A DNA stretch of 64,000 nt from Ptychodera flava (lineage: Eukaryota > Hemichordata > Enteropneusta > Ptychoderidae). The stretch spans positions 22,122,599 to 22,186,598 of the forward strand of contig NC_091933.1 in assembly GCF_041260155.1 (NCBI RefSeq), in the 5' to 3' direction. Shown in pieces: positions 34,001 through 49,000 of the stretch (the first letter of the stretch is position 1; every line of letters begins with the position of its first letter). The translations under genes and the position numbers were made by a program. Under the pieces are notes generated by a model. The model was not told where the DNA came from and searched no databases. It worked only from the letters and a program-made list of their open reading frames with translations.

Positions 34001-37000
34001 TATGATAATGATTCCACTCCAATGTAAATATTTTGGGACTTTTATTTCCAAATAAAGTAAACAGTGCATGAATTTAACTGAACTACAAAACAATGCTAAA
34101 AACAGGGACTTGACGATACAAAGCAACAACACCATGTATCAAATACTGTACTGTTTTCCGCAAAGGTCCATAACCGTTCCTTATACTTACCACTGGAAGA
34201 TCGTTCCTGTACATTTCCCTGGATATATTTTGTATTGCTGCTAGCCATTCCTCTCTATCAGATCCACTTTCTGCTTGCAGTATCACAGATCTGTAACACA
34301 AATGGTGTTTAAACAATGAGGTCTTGGCTATAGTAAGGATTGTTGTAAACATGGAGAATGATAAAAAACAAAAGAAAACTGTAAATAAGGCCAAATTGAA
34401 ATTCATGCTTACATCTATTTTTCAAAACCAAGATGATGCAGTTATAAAATTTCCTGCAATTCACAACCAGTCAGAAGAATGAAAGGCGGCATAAGTATTT
34501 TCCATGTCCCCAGTCAACTGTTCAAATGCCAATTTGTAAAATCTGAATACTGGCATAAATACAGAGCAATGATTTCTATGAAAAAAACCAGTAGATCTGA
34601 GCTGCAATATCTAGCTTGTAACGAGAGCTCTCTTCAACAATTTCACATCTGACTGAAGATGATCCAATCTACACATATCTGAGAGCAGTGTAGACTCAAA
34701 CAGGGACAGCCTCAAAGGGGTTGAGCTTCAACATAAATTAGGAGAACTAATACAGTATGATTTCACTTTTAAAAGCCATAACATTTTATAACTGTGCTAT
34801 ACAAGAGCACCAAATGTAGAATGAAATTAGTTGATGCATTATCACAATTTAGTTTCAACGAAAATATGACAGGCTAAGCATATTTGGACACAGAGCATGT
34901 GTATAGAGTGCAACCATTACTCGGTTGGTGGGTGTAACTATGGAAATATGGCAAAATCATCCATACAGGTACTGTCCGTGTGATTTTTCCGAACACTGCT
35001 GGTCTGTCTGTCTCTCTGTCTACTTACACTTTCCTGTCAGCTGACACAACTTGGAATGTATATCTTCTGTCATCAATGTCCATTCTCTGTACGTTACATT
35101 TGTCCAGATCCATGACCAGTGTTCCAGCAAACTGGAGGAGAGAAATCATAACAACCAAAAACAATGAGCAGAACAGTTCTGTAAACAAGTGACTGAGTTG
35201 GGAAGGGAAAAAAACTGAAAGCATTAAGATAGTCTGATGTTTTTAAAAAGATGTAATGTGGCACGGCTTAATCCACATTTCTCACAAATAGTAACTTCAC
35301 TGTGTACATGCTTATTAATGTATTCAATCCATCTAGATGGGTATCATCAGCAAACATGTGTTCCAACTTTCTGAAGGTAAAATCTATATGTTACAATAGC
35401 TCTGTGATTATATATTTTTTCTTTCATTTAACCATCATGCCAGCAGGTACATGTATTATTTATGACGGTTTTGATGTACAGCATCTATTATGTTTATGTT
35501 CATTATATAAATAGTTAGCAACATATTCCTGTTACAAAGAGACATTTAATGATTTCTTATGCGCTCATAAACTCCTTTCCCTCACTGCAGACAAAAAATT
35601 AATTTTCTTAATTATCAAGTTTTAAGCTACAATGATACATAAAAATAAGGGGAAAATACAAATGTTAAATATTTTATTCAATTCTGGCTTTAGCTTGATG
35701 AGAAATAAAGAAATTTTGCAACAGAACTTTTGCCGATTCTGTTTTGCTTTTCCATTAAATTCTCCCTCCCTTGGAGCATTGTGTTTTCCTCCATTTCTAC
35801 AAGGAAATTAGATGCCGTCTTGGTGATGCCTTGGGCATGATTTTGCATTAGCTGTATTGCAGTGCTGTAATCTGAGTAATTGAAAGATACCGCCATACGT
35901 AGAAATTGACCTGATAACTGTTCAGTGACTTTCATGTTAAAATTTAATTTCTTGGAAAAATTTTCTTCAAACATGTCAGCAGATAGATTTTGCTATGTCA
36001 AGGAATACCCTGATTGCAACGCATTGAGTATCAAACACAGAAACTAAAATCCCAGGGTTTGAGCATGCCTGCAAATGTAAATGTCTGACATTCTTGTCTG
36101 ACAGCGATAAAAGAAGTTCAAATAAACTGGCTTTGTATTTTCGTTCACCGATCTGCGTATTGACAGAATATTGAATTCTCGCTGAAAACCAGACAGTCCT
36201 ACTATCACCATCTTTAAACAGAAAGGCATGAATGTTTTTAATTTTTTCCAAAGCCCAAACTATACAACCAATTGAATTTAGGGGGTATTCATTGCAAGGT
36301 AAGCCGAACTATGCTGACTTGTGTTCGTTCTTACTCTGGGAAATCACAGTCTCACCGTCTCATCCTGTATAGAAGTCACCTCTTTGAATGTCTGTGTAAA
36401 CACTGACGTCATCAGCTTCTCTTTACGCCTGTGTCGTCCCTTTGAGTAGATGTGTAACCTTTGTAAAGCTGTACATTGTGGGATAGATGACACTGATAGG
36501 TGTCTGATCTGAACTTTTGACCTATATACCTTGCCATAAATTACGTGTATACAAGTACCTACCTGTTCCCTTGGCTGACTCATCAAGTTACCCCCTTGAG
36601 TGAAGAAATATCTCCTGTCCCATCGGTGTGTAAATCCTTGCTTGCTGTTTAAAAAGAAAACACAAAAAGATGTCTATAAGAGCCGTTCAGAATGACAATA
36701 TCATCCACAAATGAGAACAAAAACAACATGTAAGTCCCTCTCAAGGATAATATCCTATACATAGTAAAAAAACTTACATCTGCAATGTTCATGTATTGTA
36801 TTGCTATTGGTACATCCTTCACTCTCAGAATATTCTGAATGCTCTTGTGGTTACTAGCCAAACAGTACTAACAATGAAGTAGAGCACTGCTTGCAAAAGG
36901 AGGGACACAGATACACTGTAAAGTCCTTGCAAAAGACAGCTAAATTATACCATACTTTGCTATTTGATACAGTGTAGTCAATCCCCCAATGCTTACATAC

Positions 37001-40000
37001 CAGAGGAGTTAATAACACCTAATGATGCATGCACTTATCATACACCTACGGATGTATTAATACAAAATGAATGATCTCCATAAAAATATATATACATATC
37101 ATTTTTCGTTGTGACATCATTGTACTTGTACGAGATAACAATCAAATAGTGTTTCATCTGTGTACAACTAACTTTACCGGCCAAGTCAGACCTGCAAGTC
37201 TTTTAAAAGCTGCACAAAACTTCAAGTACCCACAAGATCACTGTGCCACATACTTTTAGTGTTATGGAAAATATTGTTATCACTATTAGGTGAAGTCAGT
37301 GACGTCATCATGTTTTAAATGCACCGTATAATGTTTTCATGTATAGCGAGACAAAGTTGGTGAAAATCATATCTCTGTGCATGTTTTTACATGTCTTCAA
37401 ATGAATTGAAAATTGTATCTATGTATGAGTTTACAGGTCTTTAGAGAGCGAGTCTGTATATGGGGCACATTTCGCTAATAACCAATTTGAACAGATGGGA
37501 ATAAATGAACATGACAGAAAAAAAAGGCTTGGAAGTTGAAGGTGACTTTTTTGACATTGGGATTTTGCTTAAATGTTCCAAAACTACAAATGGTCACTTT
37601 CACTGGAAATTTGGGTGTGGTGATAAAATGCAGTAATAGGCTTATTATGAGTTGCATAGTAAAATTACTTTGCTGGTATGGTTGACCAAGAGATCCCTGT
37701 GCTGTTTAATATCATGGAACCGCTGCTGTGATAGAATTAATGAACACAGGTGATTCACACATCGCACAAATTATCAAACATCTACATGTGTAGAATTTCT
37801 TGACCAAAAGTTTACAACATCACCAAATCTGTTTCCACCACTCAAGCCATTGCATCAATGTTTTGATTATGCATAAATATGTTTTCCCAGGTACTGACAA
37901 ACACAATTTGGATTTACTCACACCAAATGCCACTTTCCATCATAGGAAGACTCATTTTTTTTTTATTTCCACAGTTCCACAAATGCCTATTCTAGCCTTA
38001 AGTTGAACATGTATGTCCCACTGTCACAATCTCATTCTGAAAAACCTACGGCTTTAACAAATAGTAATGAATGTTATGTAAAATTACCATCAACAGCACT
38101 TTACCCCTTCATCACCATGGTGTGGCCCATACTCATTGTTATCAATGTCAATGTTGAGTGCAATTGTGGACCTGTTTACTGGGAATAGGGGTGAACAGGG
38201 TAAACCTGTAAGGTGATGATCAGTTCTGATTCATTATATCATATCTTGGACTCAAAAACTTAGTACATGACTTGGATTAAATCTATGAAATGTTCATTTT
38301 GTTGCTACCGATACATTGTCATATTTTCATAAATGAAGAGAACTTTTGAATACTGACCATCTAACAAAGAGATATCCCGCTTTCTGTTTCACACTTGTAT
38401 CCACAGGTCTGGGTCTCAATTGCATATCTGGTGTTGGGTCTGGGGTGTAGTAGTAAGTTCCATTGGCTATGATCTGTTCGATGACTTGGGCTGCCTTCTG
38501 CTGTTCCATGGCCAGCTCAGAATGAACACTGACAGCAAAGGAAGAAAATACATACATGAAAAATTGAGAAATTATCACAACTGATGGATAATAACTTGTT
38601 TCCTGTTACCCCCATCCTGCATAGCCAGTAAAAAGTAGTATTGAGCCAACATCAATTTTCAACTATGTGGCATACTTCATATACAAGAATGCAGTGTGTA
38701 GTTGCACCAAGCTTGGCAGTTCAAGGTCCCTAAAAATGCATTCTAAAACATAGTGTGTGTCACTGGACTAGGTTCACTTTTATAACAGTAAAAATTACTG
38801 AATTTTACTGACTTGGCATGATAATATCCCTGAAAGCCAGCTTCTAATTAAGCACTCTGAAAATCAATGCAATTGCCATTAACGACAAACCCTATGCATT
38901 AACTTGCGAGGATTAGGGTCAAAGTGCAACAGAATATCTCTGTTGCATGTATGGATCCCCAAACGAATAGTATCTCAAAAACGAATTTTGCTGCTGAAAT
39001 CATAAACCCTAGAAAGAAGTCACCATTTTTCAATACACAGGCTGAAAACAACACAGATGAATAATTCATGTTTGATGATTGAAAGCTGATGTACACTCTT
39101 ATCATCTCTTTGTTCTCTGCCAGTCTTGTTTATGCCAACACCAAATTATTCTAGTTTCTTTTTTAAGATTTAGTTTATTTCAGTAACAAATAAAATTGAT
39201 GAAATACGATGTAAACTGTGCCTTGCTACAGTGGAAGCAAAATAATTCCTTCGGGGAGAGACTGAAGTTACAGACAGCTCAATGATTTCGGGTGGAAGAA
39301 ACTACAAAAACACGTTGTGACTCAAGTAATCCAGTGAAACATCCCCACTGGTCTGAACGATAACTTTTCCTGAGCAATCTCTGGGAATATTGTTGATAAA
39401 AGGGCTTGCAAAACACTGGTAAGTCACTGTGTCTGTGTATTTCAATCCTGCTAATTTTGGTGTGTATTTAAATCATGCCAATTACATGCACTCACTATAG
39501 TTGGCATTGAGAATAGAAAACATGTCACGAATATAGCTTGGAAGTATTATTACCACTGTAAACACTGTAAACTGCCATTGAAGGGACAGTATATGTAGCT
39601 GTAACTTGTGATGTTTTTTCCTCTACTTTTGCTTTTAATGTCAGCCACAGTTTCTTGTTCTACTCCCAAAAGCATACTGAGATACAGTGTTAAGCTTGTT
39701 AACTCAGCCTGTACATGCGCAGACTGTGTTGTTGTTGGTGTTGACGAGTGAATTTTGGTCTGCACTGAAATTCAAATGTACCAGTAAACAACAACAGTGC
39801 ACCTTACACATACAGACGCCGTGTTGACATGCTTTGGGGAGTAGAACAAGAACTTGCAACTGACATACATGACAAAGTGACAAAAATCATCAAAAGTTAC
39901 AGTAGTCTCCCATTCATATACTAGTATTTGTCTCAAAGTATATATAATCATTACATGTAACTTTGCTGTATCACTGAACCATGGTTGTGCAAAGGCAGCA

Positions 40001-43000
40001 TTCTTGGAACAGTAAACATATGAGCCTTTCACTCACCTCTGAACACTAACACTTATATTTGTAAGGAAGTCTTCTAGATTCTGGGACAAGCCTTCGTGGC
40101 CCATTTTGTAGCTGGCAAGTTGACTGTGTAAGAAACCTAGAAGTGGTTCCAAAATCGCCGTCTTTCTCTTGTACTGGATGTTATTCAGTGCTGTGTAGTA
40201 ATTCAATGCTATCTGGTATAGGAGAAAAAATGACAAACCAAAGAAATTCAAAATCTTTAAAATTGCGATTCCACAAATCAAATGCAACTTTTTTCAAAGT
40301 GAAAAACTAGATTCATTTCACAGGTGTTCACTGTCAACTAGTACAATAACAAATAACAGTGTGTGAAATCTTGTTTCGTACACTACACCAGCAGTAATGG
40401 GCTAGACAAATAAATGGCACTACATGTACTGACCATTAGCATTTCATTGGGCTTTCAGGAGTAAGACAAAAGTGACATTGAGAATGCTGTTGCCCTCATA
40501 TTTGAAAGCCCCTCAATATCTAGATAGGTAAATATGAATTTTATCGGCAAAAGCTGCTATGACATACTGTACCAAGACAAGTAGGTGAAATTATATATAG
40601 TTTTGACTCGCTACTGCTTTTTACTGACTCAGCCGATGGAGAAGTGATACTGTCTTGCAGGATTAGGGCTATGCTACACTCTCCTTATCTCAATTTCAGC
40701 CACTTCACACTAGGCCAGAGACAGCTAGAAATCCGTTAGGGTTTTTTCACACTCACCTGGTGATACTTCTTTCTACTGATGTAGAGTTCTTCATTGGCTT
40801 CTATCCTGGCCTTTGTTTCATTTTCTCTCTTCTTGGACAACTTACTGTACTTTGCCATTGCACTGTCGTGCTCTGAATAATGATTGTAAATAGAACATTG
40901 GTTCACGTTTTTTTTAAGGTATCAAGTAGACTGTATCTGGGGAACAGATATTCTGACTCTCAAACTTTTACAATACTGGTTTGGTCTACAACTCGTTGGG
41001 GCTCATTTTGAAGCTCATGGAGTAACTAAAGTTCTCACTGGCTCATTTTTGTGAAAACTGAAAATTTAATTTTTACCCATAGAATTCACACAGGGGTGGT
41101 AGCCATTTTGAGTTTCAAGTGTCAGTAAATATTGGGTAATTTCTTTCTCTAGTACCAAAGTTTGCATGGTGACCCCTGATTTCTAGTCTTGATATACCTT
41201 TCAAATTTTCCTTACAGAAAGTTTGAGCAAAACTTCAACTCTTTCAATTTCAAATCATGCGTACTATCTTAAAAAGGAATAAACGTACAAATCATTCAAA
41301 TACATGACGGATTAGTCAATTGTACATTTGGGTCTTAACAAATTTAAATGATGATAATAATGATGATGGTAATGATAATGATGATGATGATGATGATGAT
41401 GATGATAATGATGATGATGATGATGATGATGATAATGATGATGATGATGATGATAATGATGATGATGATGATGATGATAGTCATGATCATCATCATGAGG
41501 ATGATGGTACAAAATAGTAGAGAGTCATGGTGCAATTTGCATAAGCTATACACATATGTATTGCAAATCAACTATCTTACTTCATTACAGATGGATTTGA
41601 TTCCAGAAAGCTGTCACTTACTTTGCAGTAGAACATTTAAATTCTATACTAGACATGGGAAAAACACTGCGGCCATGTTCTGATTTATAAAGTTCCATCC
41701 TCAAATTCACAATAATTGCTTCAGTTAGGTCGCAAGGTTAAAAGTTAAATTTAATGAAGAGATTTACACCTGTTAACCCCTTGACCCTGCCAACCAGGAA
41801 ATTATTGATTTAAAATGGAGGACAGTGACAGGAAGGGCTTCCTGGTTCAAGGCTGTGTTAGCCATACATGAATTTAGTAATTTGTATTTTTTGTGAGTGT
41901 TCAAAAATCAAAAATTATATGCAGGGCTGTGGTAGAGTAACCATGCTACATCCAAACAATTTTTGTGAGTGCTCAAAAAAAATACCGCGTACAAACAGAG
42001 TTGAGAAAAGCGGAAAATAGTCACCTGGCGTTCTTCACTAGCATTCTATGTATTAACCCTTTTCCTGCCAAGTCGGTGAAAATCCGCTTGAAATTCGGTG
42101 TAGCTAGAATCTGAGCAGCCACGGCCGTTATCCTGCCAAGGCGGTGGAAATCGGGCTACTTTTTGGTACCCCCTTTCCTGCCTAGTCGACGGAACTACGT
42201 GTAGCAAACCCTTGCTCGCGCTAGGGGTCGTTCGAGGACAGGTTTTGGGCGAGGAACGGCGTTTGCTCTCGAAATGGGTTCACAGAGAGTCCAACGACAG
42301 GGAAAGGTGCGGAAGCTACCCAGCCAGTCCCCCACCCGGTGGGAGACTGGTTTTTTTTGGGGGGGACGAGTAGCGTACTTGGCAGGTTAGCACGTTGACG
42401 TATTCTAGCGGAGTTTGGGGTAACTTGGCTCTGAGGCACTACATAGATTGCGGCCGAAATTGACCGTCTCGGCAACGCTAATCTGTAAGGCAACCGCCTA
42501 AGACCGCCTCAGCTGGCGGTGCAATTTTTTGCCAATGGTGCGAGACGAAAATCACGGACTTGGTCCTGATTGACGGGAAGTGCGGACGGATTTGACGGAC
42601 TCGGCTTTCTGTAAGGCAACCGCCTAAGACCGCCTCAGCTGGCGGTGCAATTTTTTGCCAATGGTGCGAGACGAAAATCACGGACTTGGTCCTGATTGAC
42701 GGGAAGTGCGGACGGATTTGACGGACTCGGCTTGATTAGTCCCTGACATGGAACTGATCCGAACGGACTTGAGCGACATTTGTGAAGGGTAACCACCGCT
42801 TTTAACCGACTTGTTACCTTCTCGAAAAGACTACCCACTCAGATGTCGGACGTTGTCGGCTGCACTTGGCTCTAGACGTTCAAGCCGTGCAACGAAACAC
42901 ACCGCCTCAGCCTTGCCATTCAGGAACATGGCCTCAAAATTGATACCATTGTTCACCGACTTGGCGGCTGCGGTTAGGTGCGTGAACCGTTGTTCACCGA

Positions 43001-46000
43001 CTTGTTACGCCTATGTTGTCCCTGTGAAGTTCGGCTAACGGCCGAGTCTAACGGGAGTTGGCAGACCTGTGTTTGGTTTATACCGTAGTATGACCGACTC
43101 AGGTAGAGGTACCTGTCGGTATATTCCGAGTTTTACGCACTCGGGCGTCAATGACGGGTCGTCATCACCGCTGATGACGTAGACGTGCTGGCCACGTTAT
43201 TTGAAGGAGCCATGTTTGCCCAACGGACGAGGCCGAGACAGCCGTTGACAATTTTGGCATCCTTCATCTTTGACCGCCTTAGTTGGGTAAGCCGCTCGGC
43301 AGGCGACGGTTATGACCTAAACAAGCCGCTGAAGCACTGTTCGTTGCCGTACAAGAACGAGACGGCCAGTCCATTACTGCTTAATGGGCAATCTGTCGGG
43401 TTGGCTTGTCACCGACTTGGATGACAATACGCCCTGCGCAGGCGTACTTAGAAGGGACATGAGGTTAAAGATACGGGTTTCCCACCCGTACTAAACATGG
43501 GCTTGGGGCAACGTCCTTGGGTGGCAGGTGCGCATGCCACGTACCCAGCTGGACGGAATGTCAAGTTGAGATGCTAATGACATTGACTATCTTATGCTAA
43601 GTGCTCGATTGATTTGCATCGCAAATGAGTATTATTAGCATATCAAATGGTGCGGACAGGCAATTTACATGACGGGTAGGAATGTCAGCGCCGGTTGGTG
43701 GACTGATTGCCGTAGGTCCATTATAATAACAGGTGGATGCATATATTAACACCCCTGCGTCCAATCATGTCCAGGGCTTTGTTTCCCTGTGGCTTTAAAA
43801 GGGAGGGACCTGCTAGTCTGTCGACACTGTTCCAGACATGAGCTTGACGGACCGCAAAAGTTTTCTGAAGGCGAGCAGACGACTGAAGCTCAAAGATGCA
43901 GAGTCTCCGGGCGGTAGTGGTAGCGATCGTTGTGATGTCCCTAGTAAACGTTCTAAGAAGTCGGGCAAGAAACGCTCCCGTAAGGCGAAGCCATCTCCGG
44001 CTGAAAAACCCAGTGGTAAGCGTAAACGTAAGACCGATCGTTCTGCCGATGAGGATGATGACGGGTCACCGGTTGCCAGTGGTTCTCACCCGGCTGCTCC
44101 GGGAGAGACTACTTCACCTGCAGAGACTACATCTGCTCTTGTGGGAGATACTTCACCTGCACAGACTACGTCTGCTGCTGCTAGTGAGACAGTGAGTAAT
44201 GAGACGGCTGATGCCATTGGTTCTCCCCCGGCTGCTCCGGGAGAGACACCACCTGTTGCTACTATGAGCCCTCATCCTGCGTCAGGAGAGGTTCCTGTGC
44301 CCAGTGCGAAAGAGCTTGAGTCCTCGTCATCAGCAGAGGCTGCCGAGCCCGCTCCTGCCATAGTTTCGTGTGCTGCGATGTCCCCGCCGAAAAAGATAGT
44401 GCGGAGGGTTCGTTATCAGGATAGCCCACCTGATTTTGAGCCAGATATGATCCTTGATGCCGCTACGGGCGAGTTCAGGCCCAGACGCCCAGACGACGGT
44501 GATATCACCGCTGAGTCCGACTCGGAGGTTGACGAGGATGCGGCAGAGGACGATGACTTTTATGACAGGCAGTACGTAGGTGAGGCAAGCTCTGACGACG
44601 ATGATGACGTTGCTGCTGTGTTGGCGGAGGACGACACACCTCCTGTCTGGCGTATGTCGGAGACTACCGATGCTAATATATTTGAGGAGACCGATTTTGA
44701 CCATGAGAGAGGACCGACTTTCACCTTGCCCAGCCACGCCCGTGAGCTCGATTACTTTTTTAAGTTTATTCCAGCTACACTGATCAGATTGGCCAAGGAC
44801 GAGACTAATAAATACGCCAAATTCCACCAGCGACATATCGCTAGGAAAATAGATAAATACTGGCGTAACGCTGACTACCGAGAGGTGCAGGCGTTCATTG
44901 GCGTCTTAGTATGTATGGGTATCGACCGTAAATCATCAGTGGAGGATTATTGGTCTAGCGATCCCTTTCTGAGAAACCAGGGTATTTCTACTGTGATTAC
45001 CCGCAGTCGCTTTCAGCAGCTTATGCGATACTTTCATCTGGCAGACCCAGAGAACGATCCACGTCGTGATCCTGATGAGGCACGCCGCCGACGTCGGTGT
45101 CAGGAGGATCCCCTGTATAAAATCAATCCATGGATGGAGCCCATAGTTGACCGGTGCGTAAATAATTATAAGATGGGTAGAGAGATCTCCATCGACGAGG
45201 GCATGGTGCGATTTAAGGGCCGTTCTAAATTTAAGCAGAGATTACCGCATAAGCCTGATCGAGACGGTTTCAAGATATGGCAGCTGTGCGACTCCACCAC
45301 TGCATACATAGCTAACTTTGCACCGTACCTAGGTGTGAAATATCGGGATCGGACTGATGGGGAGACGGCAGGAGCGAGGTGTGGTGAAAAGAATTACGAT
45401 GGAGCTGGTCCAGCCATTCTGTGGATATAATCACAGCCTATTCTGTGATAGCCTGTTTAGCACGGTCGTTACTGCTAGAGAGCTGATGGAGACCGGGATC
45501 TACATGGTCGGGAGTTTCAACCGCCGTAATCGTCGCACCATGCCCCCTCAATTAATTCCGCCGGGTAAGAGGAAGCGCCTTCCTCTGTCTGTTGGGGATA
45601 TGAAAGCCACGACCAGAACGGACTCTCGTCTTAACATCACTGCTTATCAGGATAGTAACGCTCAGGTGCTGATCTTGAATACGGTCTATCCACCCTTGGA
45701 GTGGAGTGCGTGCCAGTGGGGGAGGGAGACGAGCGGCGACAAGTGCCTCTGTCGCTGTATAATTATCGCCGGTACATGGGAGGCGTCGACCGAGCCAACC
45801 AGAAGCGCAAGTACTTTCACACTGGGCGCAAGAACCACAGATGGTGGACATATCTGGCATGTTACCTGATTGATGTTGCCCTGGTAAATGCATATATATG
45901 CTTCAAGCATGTACACCCTGATAGTAAGCTGACCCATAAGATGTTTCATCTGCGTGTCGGGAAAACAACTCATTGGCGGTTATTGTGGGCGATCGCAGCC

Positions 46001-49000
46001 CAGTGTGAGAGAGGTCGAGGCCACTGTTTCTCTTGCCTCGTACATCAATCCACAAAATCAGCCGATGCACGTTGTCAGCCGTTTGGAGGGGCGGCAGAAA
46101 TGCTGTAAAGTATGTAGCAGAGAGGGTAAGACCACTGCGAGCGGACGACTGTCTGAGACGTCCAAAGGATGTAGTCTGTGCGGGGTTCATCTTCACGAGG
46201 GCGAGTGTTTTGCGGCTTTTCATCATCGCATGATGCTACGAGGTAAGAGGAGCATTGGCGTGCAGACCTCTACTCACACAGCCCCGACGACACCCATCAG
46301 CAAGAGAACCCGACGTAAATAACGGACAGGGGACAGCTTCGCCTAACAGTGGCTTGACTGTATTCTGAACACGGACCATGATCACATTTTGAGCACGGTT
46401 GTGCCGTTTGTTTGTGCTTTACGATCCCGCTGATTGTAAATTGAAACACGGATTATTTTGTACAATCCCCCGATTGTAATCTTTGTAACACGGACCATGC
46501 ACTCGGACGTCGAGAACAGACTCTGAGATTTATTATTCGGCATAATGTAAATTATTCCCGAATAAAATACTATCTATGGATCGCATATTTTCGTTTTGTT
46601 TTGTTTTGTTTAGACGGATTATTTTGTACAATTCCCCCTATTATAATTTTTGAAACACGGATCTGCCACCCCGATTGTAATTTTTGAAACACGGACCATG
46701 CACTCGGACGTCGAGACAGACTCCGAGATTTATTGTTCGGCATAATGTAAATTATTCCCGAATAAAATACTATCTATGGATCGCATATTTTCGTTGTTTT
46801 GTTTTTACCCCCACTTTCGTTTTTGGCAGATCCGTAAGGATCGCTATAGTAATGGATGAACGTGCGTTGTATCACGTGGGAGGGGCACAGCCCAACGGAG
46901 GCTGTGCTCGTGCGACGTAGACGTTGTACCAACCATCTGTCGTTGGGGTTAGTGCATAGAGCAGTTGCACTGTCCAGAGCTAAGGTGGTACAAAACTGCA
47001 CCTTAGTAACAACTGCACAACTAACGTGTTAGGAAACGGTAACACTAACGAGCTAAGTGTTCACTGAACTGGCCAAACTACGTACACGCCTTCCTTCAAT
47101 GGCGGAACTATGTCGTTGACACTACGTCAAAGCAGACTGCAATGTGCGACTCTTCCAAGTCGTTCAAGGTACGTGGCCAAGTGACACAACCCAGGGGAAA
47201 CAGGACAGGTTTGAGGTGCTCCCGCACCCATAGCACTAACCCCTGGGTCTTCTACTAACCCACGAGAGAGGTGACGTTTCCCCGGTGTGGGCGTGCGTGC
47301 CGGCGAACGAGCTTTACTTCCGCGAAAGTAAGCTAGAAAAGGGCATAAAAGTGCACGTCCCCCGGGGCAAACAACGCCCGTGACCTCGTCATTTTCTGGA
47401 CACAACCTCATCAGCGGTTGCCCCTCTATACGGGCATGCAAAAATTTTTGAAGTCTAACACGTATATGGTCGGTAATCGTACCCCGAAAATGCGGTATTT
47501 TCCCGCCAAATGCCTGGCAGGAAAGCGTGCAGGAGAGCCTATCTTCTGTAGACACGGAAAAGGGGGCCGGTTTTGACCGACTTGGCAGGATAACGGACAG
47601 GGGCGCTCGGCAGGAAAAGGGTTAATGACACCCTTATGGTAAATTGATATTTAAATCTAAAAGACTATGCAAATAGACAGAGTTTGTACAAGCATTTTTC
47701 ATTTTCCCATAATGGTATACAAACAACATGGAATTCATTACACTCGCAACGAAGCTAATTTTTGTCTTATTAATATGTCATAAAGGAATATAATAGACAA
47801 GAAAAAGCTTCTGATTGTATTGTCAAAATCCAATATATGATAGCAATAAAATTCTGATTACTGTGGACAGCCATCAGTCCCATCAAATAACCTTGTTTTT
47901 CGAAATGTTATCATTCTTAAAAGTCAAGATTTTCTGGGAGCAGTACACAAGATTACCTTTCAATTTGATATTGACTACAGATATTGCGTATGCATGATCT
48001 GCCAATCAAATGTGAGTCTCACAGATTAAGATACAGCTTTGTGTTCAAAATACAGAAAACATGTGAAACATATTGGAGGCGTACGATTTCCAGAGATTGG
48101 GAAAAAAATAATTTATCACACTAAGTCTTTTGAAGACTACCCGAATTTTTTAATATCTTATATTCAATACTTATATATATATATATATATTATAGCTAAC
48201 ACATAGTGATTTACATTGTATATGATGTCTGCGATGCATTAAATCTTGTATGACTCATTTCAGCCTTTTACGGGAACTTATCAATTTCCACACTCATAAT
48301 TCCAAGGTACACGACAGCCGCATTAAACCAGAAGCCCGGGGTTGACTGCTACGAATAATACTGTCATCTGGAGTACAATGGAGAAATTTAAATATTTGGC
48401 TATCGAGGACTGATTACAGTTTTCCTACGACAAACATCATCACGGCAAATTTACTTTTAAGTTTAACAGATCCTACGGATGACTAGCCACAGCCGCAACA
48501 AATCACAGCCCTGATTGATGCACATTTCTGCAATGATATTACGCCTCCCTGTAAATCTCAATTACTCTGCAATAGCACGGGGATGAATCTCGCCACGGTC
48601 GATTCACCGCTTTCAATCACCACTGACTGACGGAGGACTTGTCTTCCTCAGCCTTCAACTCGTTTCCCACTTCAATAATGAGATTTGTTCTGACGTGGGA
48701 ATAGCCTTCCTCTGGCTTCCGTGCGCTGCCCACCTTAATGCAATTTGTCAAGATTTATCTCGGATTTGAATTGAAATGTATCACATGTGACAAACTCTCG
48801 ACGTTAAAAATTTCAATACGTGCCAACAAATCCTCTGTTATCACTCCAATTTTTTTTGATTGCCTATGTTAGACTAAAAAGATTTCTGCATCCGTTGCAT
48901 CCTGTAGTGGTTTTTTTATTTACTATTGACCAGTACATCATGTTTAAGGAAGGCGAGTAAATTGTCACTTTCTATTTCCTTGTGATATATTTGCACCATG

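Larger units (their letters stand above)
28046..36562. other. APPL1 introns 9 to 16
   Basis: Apart from the coding exons and TTAA MITE copy C, these introns show only a short G/GA run (30241-30263) and unremarkable AT-rich sequence. A 95-codon minus-strand ORF (35690-35974) in intron 9 is not needed by the spliced gene and has no assigned homology. Confidence 0.5.
36645..40756. other. APPL1 introns 6 to 8
   Basis: No repeat recognised other than the possible mini-MITE at 38101-38213. No gene beyond the APPL1 exons is supported. Confidence 0.5.
42053..47625 (+). mobile_element. piggyBac DNA transposon, 5.57 kb, ends intact
   Basis: TTAA target duplications (42053-42056, 47622-47625) flank perfect 13-bp terminal repeats CCCTTTTCCTGCC / GGCAGGAAAAGGG. 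A subterminal motif GTTATCCTGCCAAG(T/G)CGGT occurs inside both ends in inverted orientation (left near 42129, right near 47570-47596). The interior encodes a piggyBac transposase (43838-46322). Base composition is clearly richer in GC than the surrounding intron. It lies in APPL1 intron 5 in the opposite orientation. Clean target sites and identical ends suggest a fairly young insertion, but the transposase frame is broken at about three places, so this copy would move only with help. Confidence 0.95.

Noticed and set aside
41312-41683. Overlapping ORFs of poly-Asp, poly-His, poly-Ile and poly-Met
   Set aside because: All are translations of one (GAT)n microsatellite on both strands.
41774-41870. 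TTAACCCCTTGACCCTGCC with nearby AACCAGGAA/TTCCTGGTT, possible piggyBac-like MITE
   Set aside because: No matching right end with TTAA was found, so boundaries cannot be supported.
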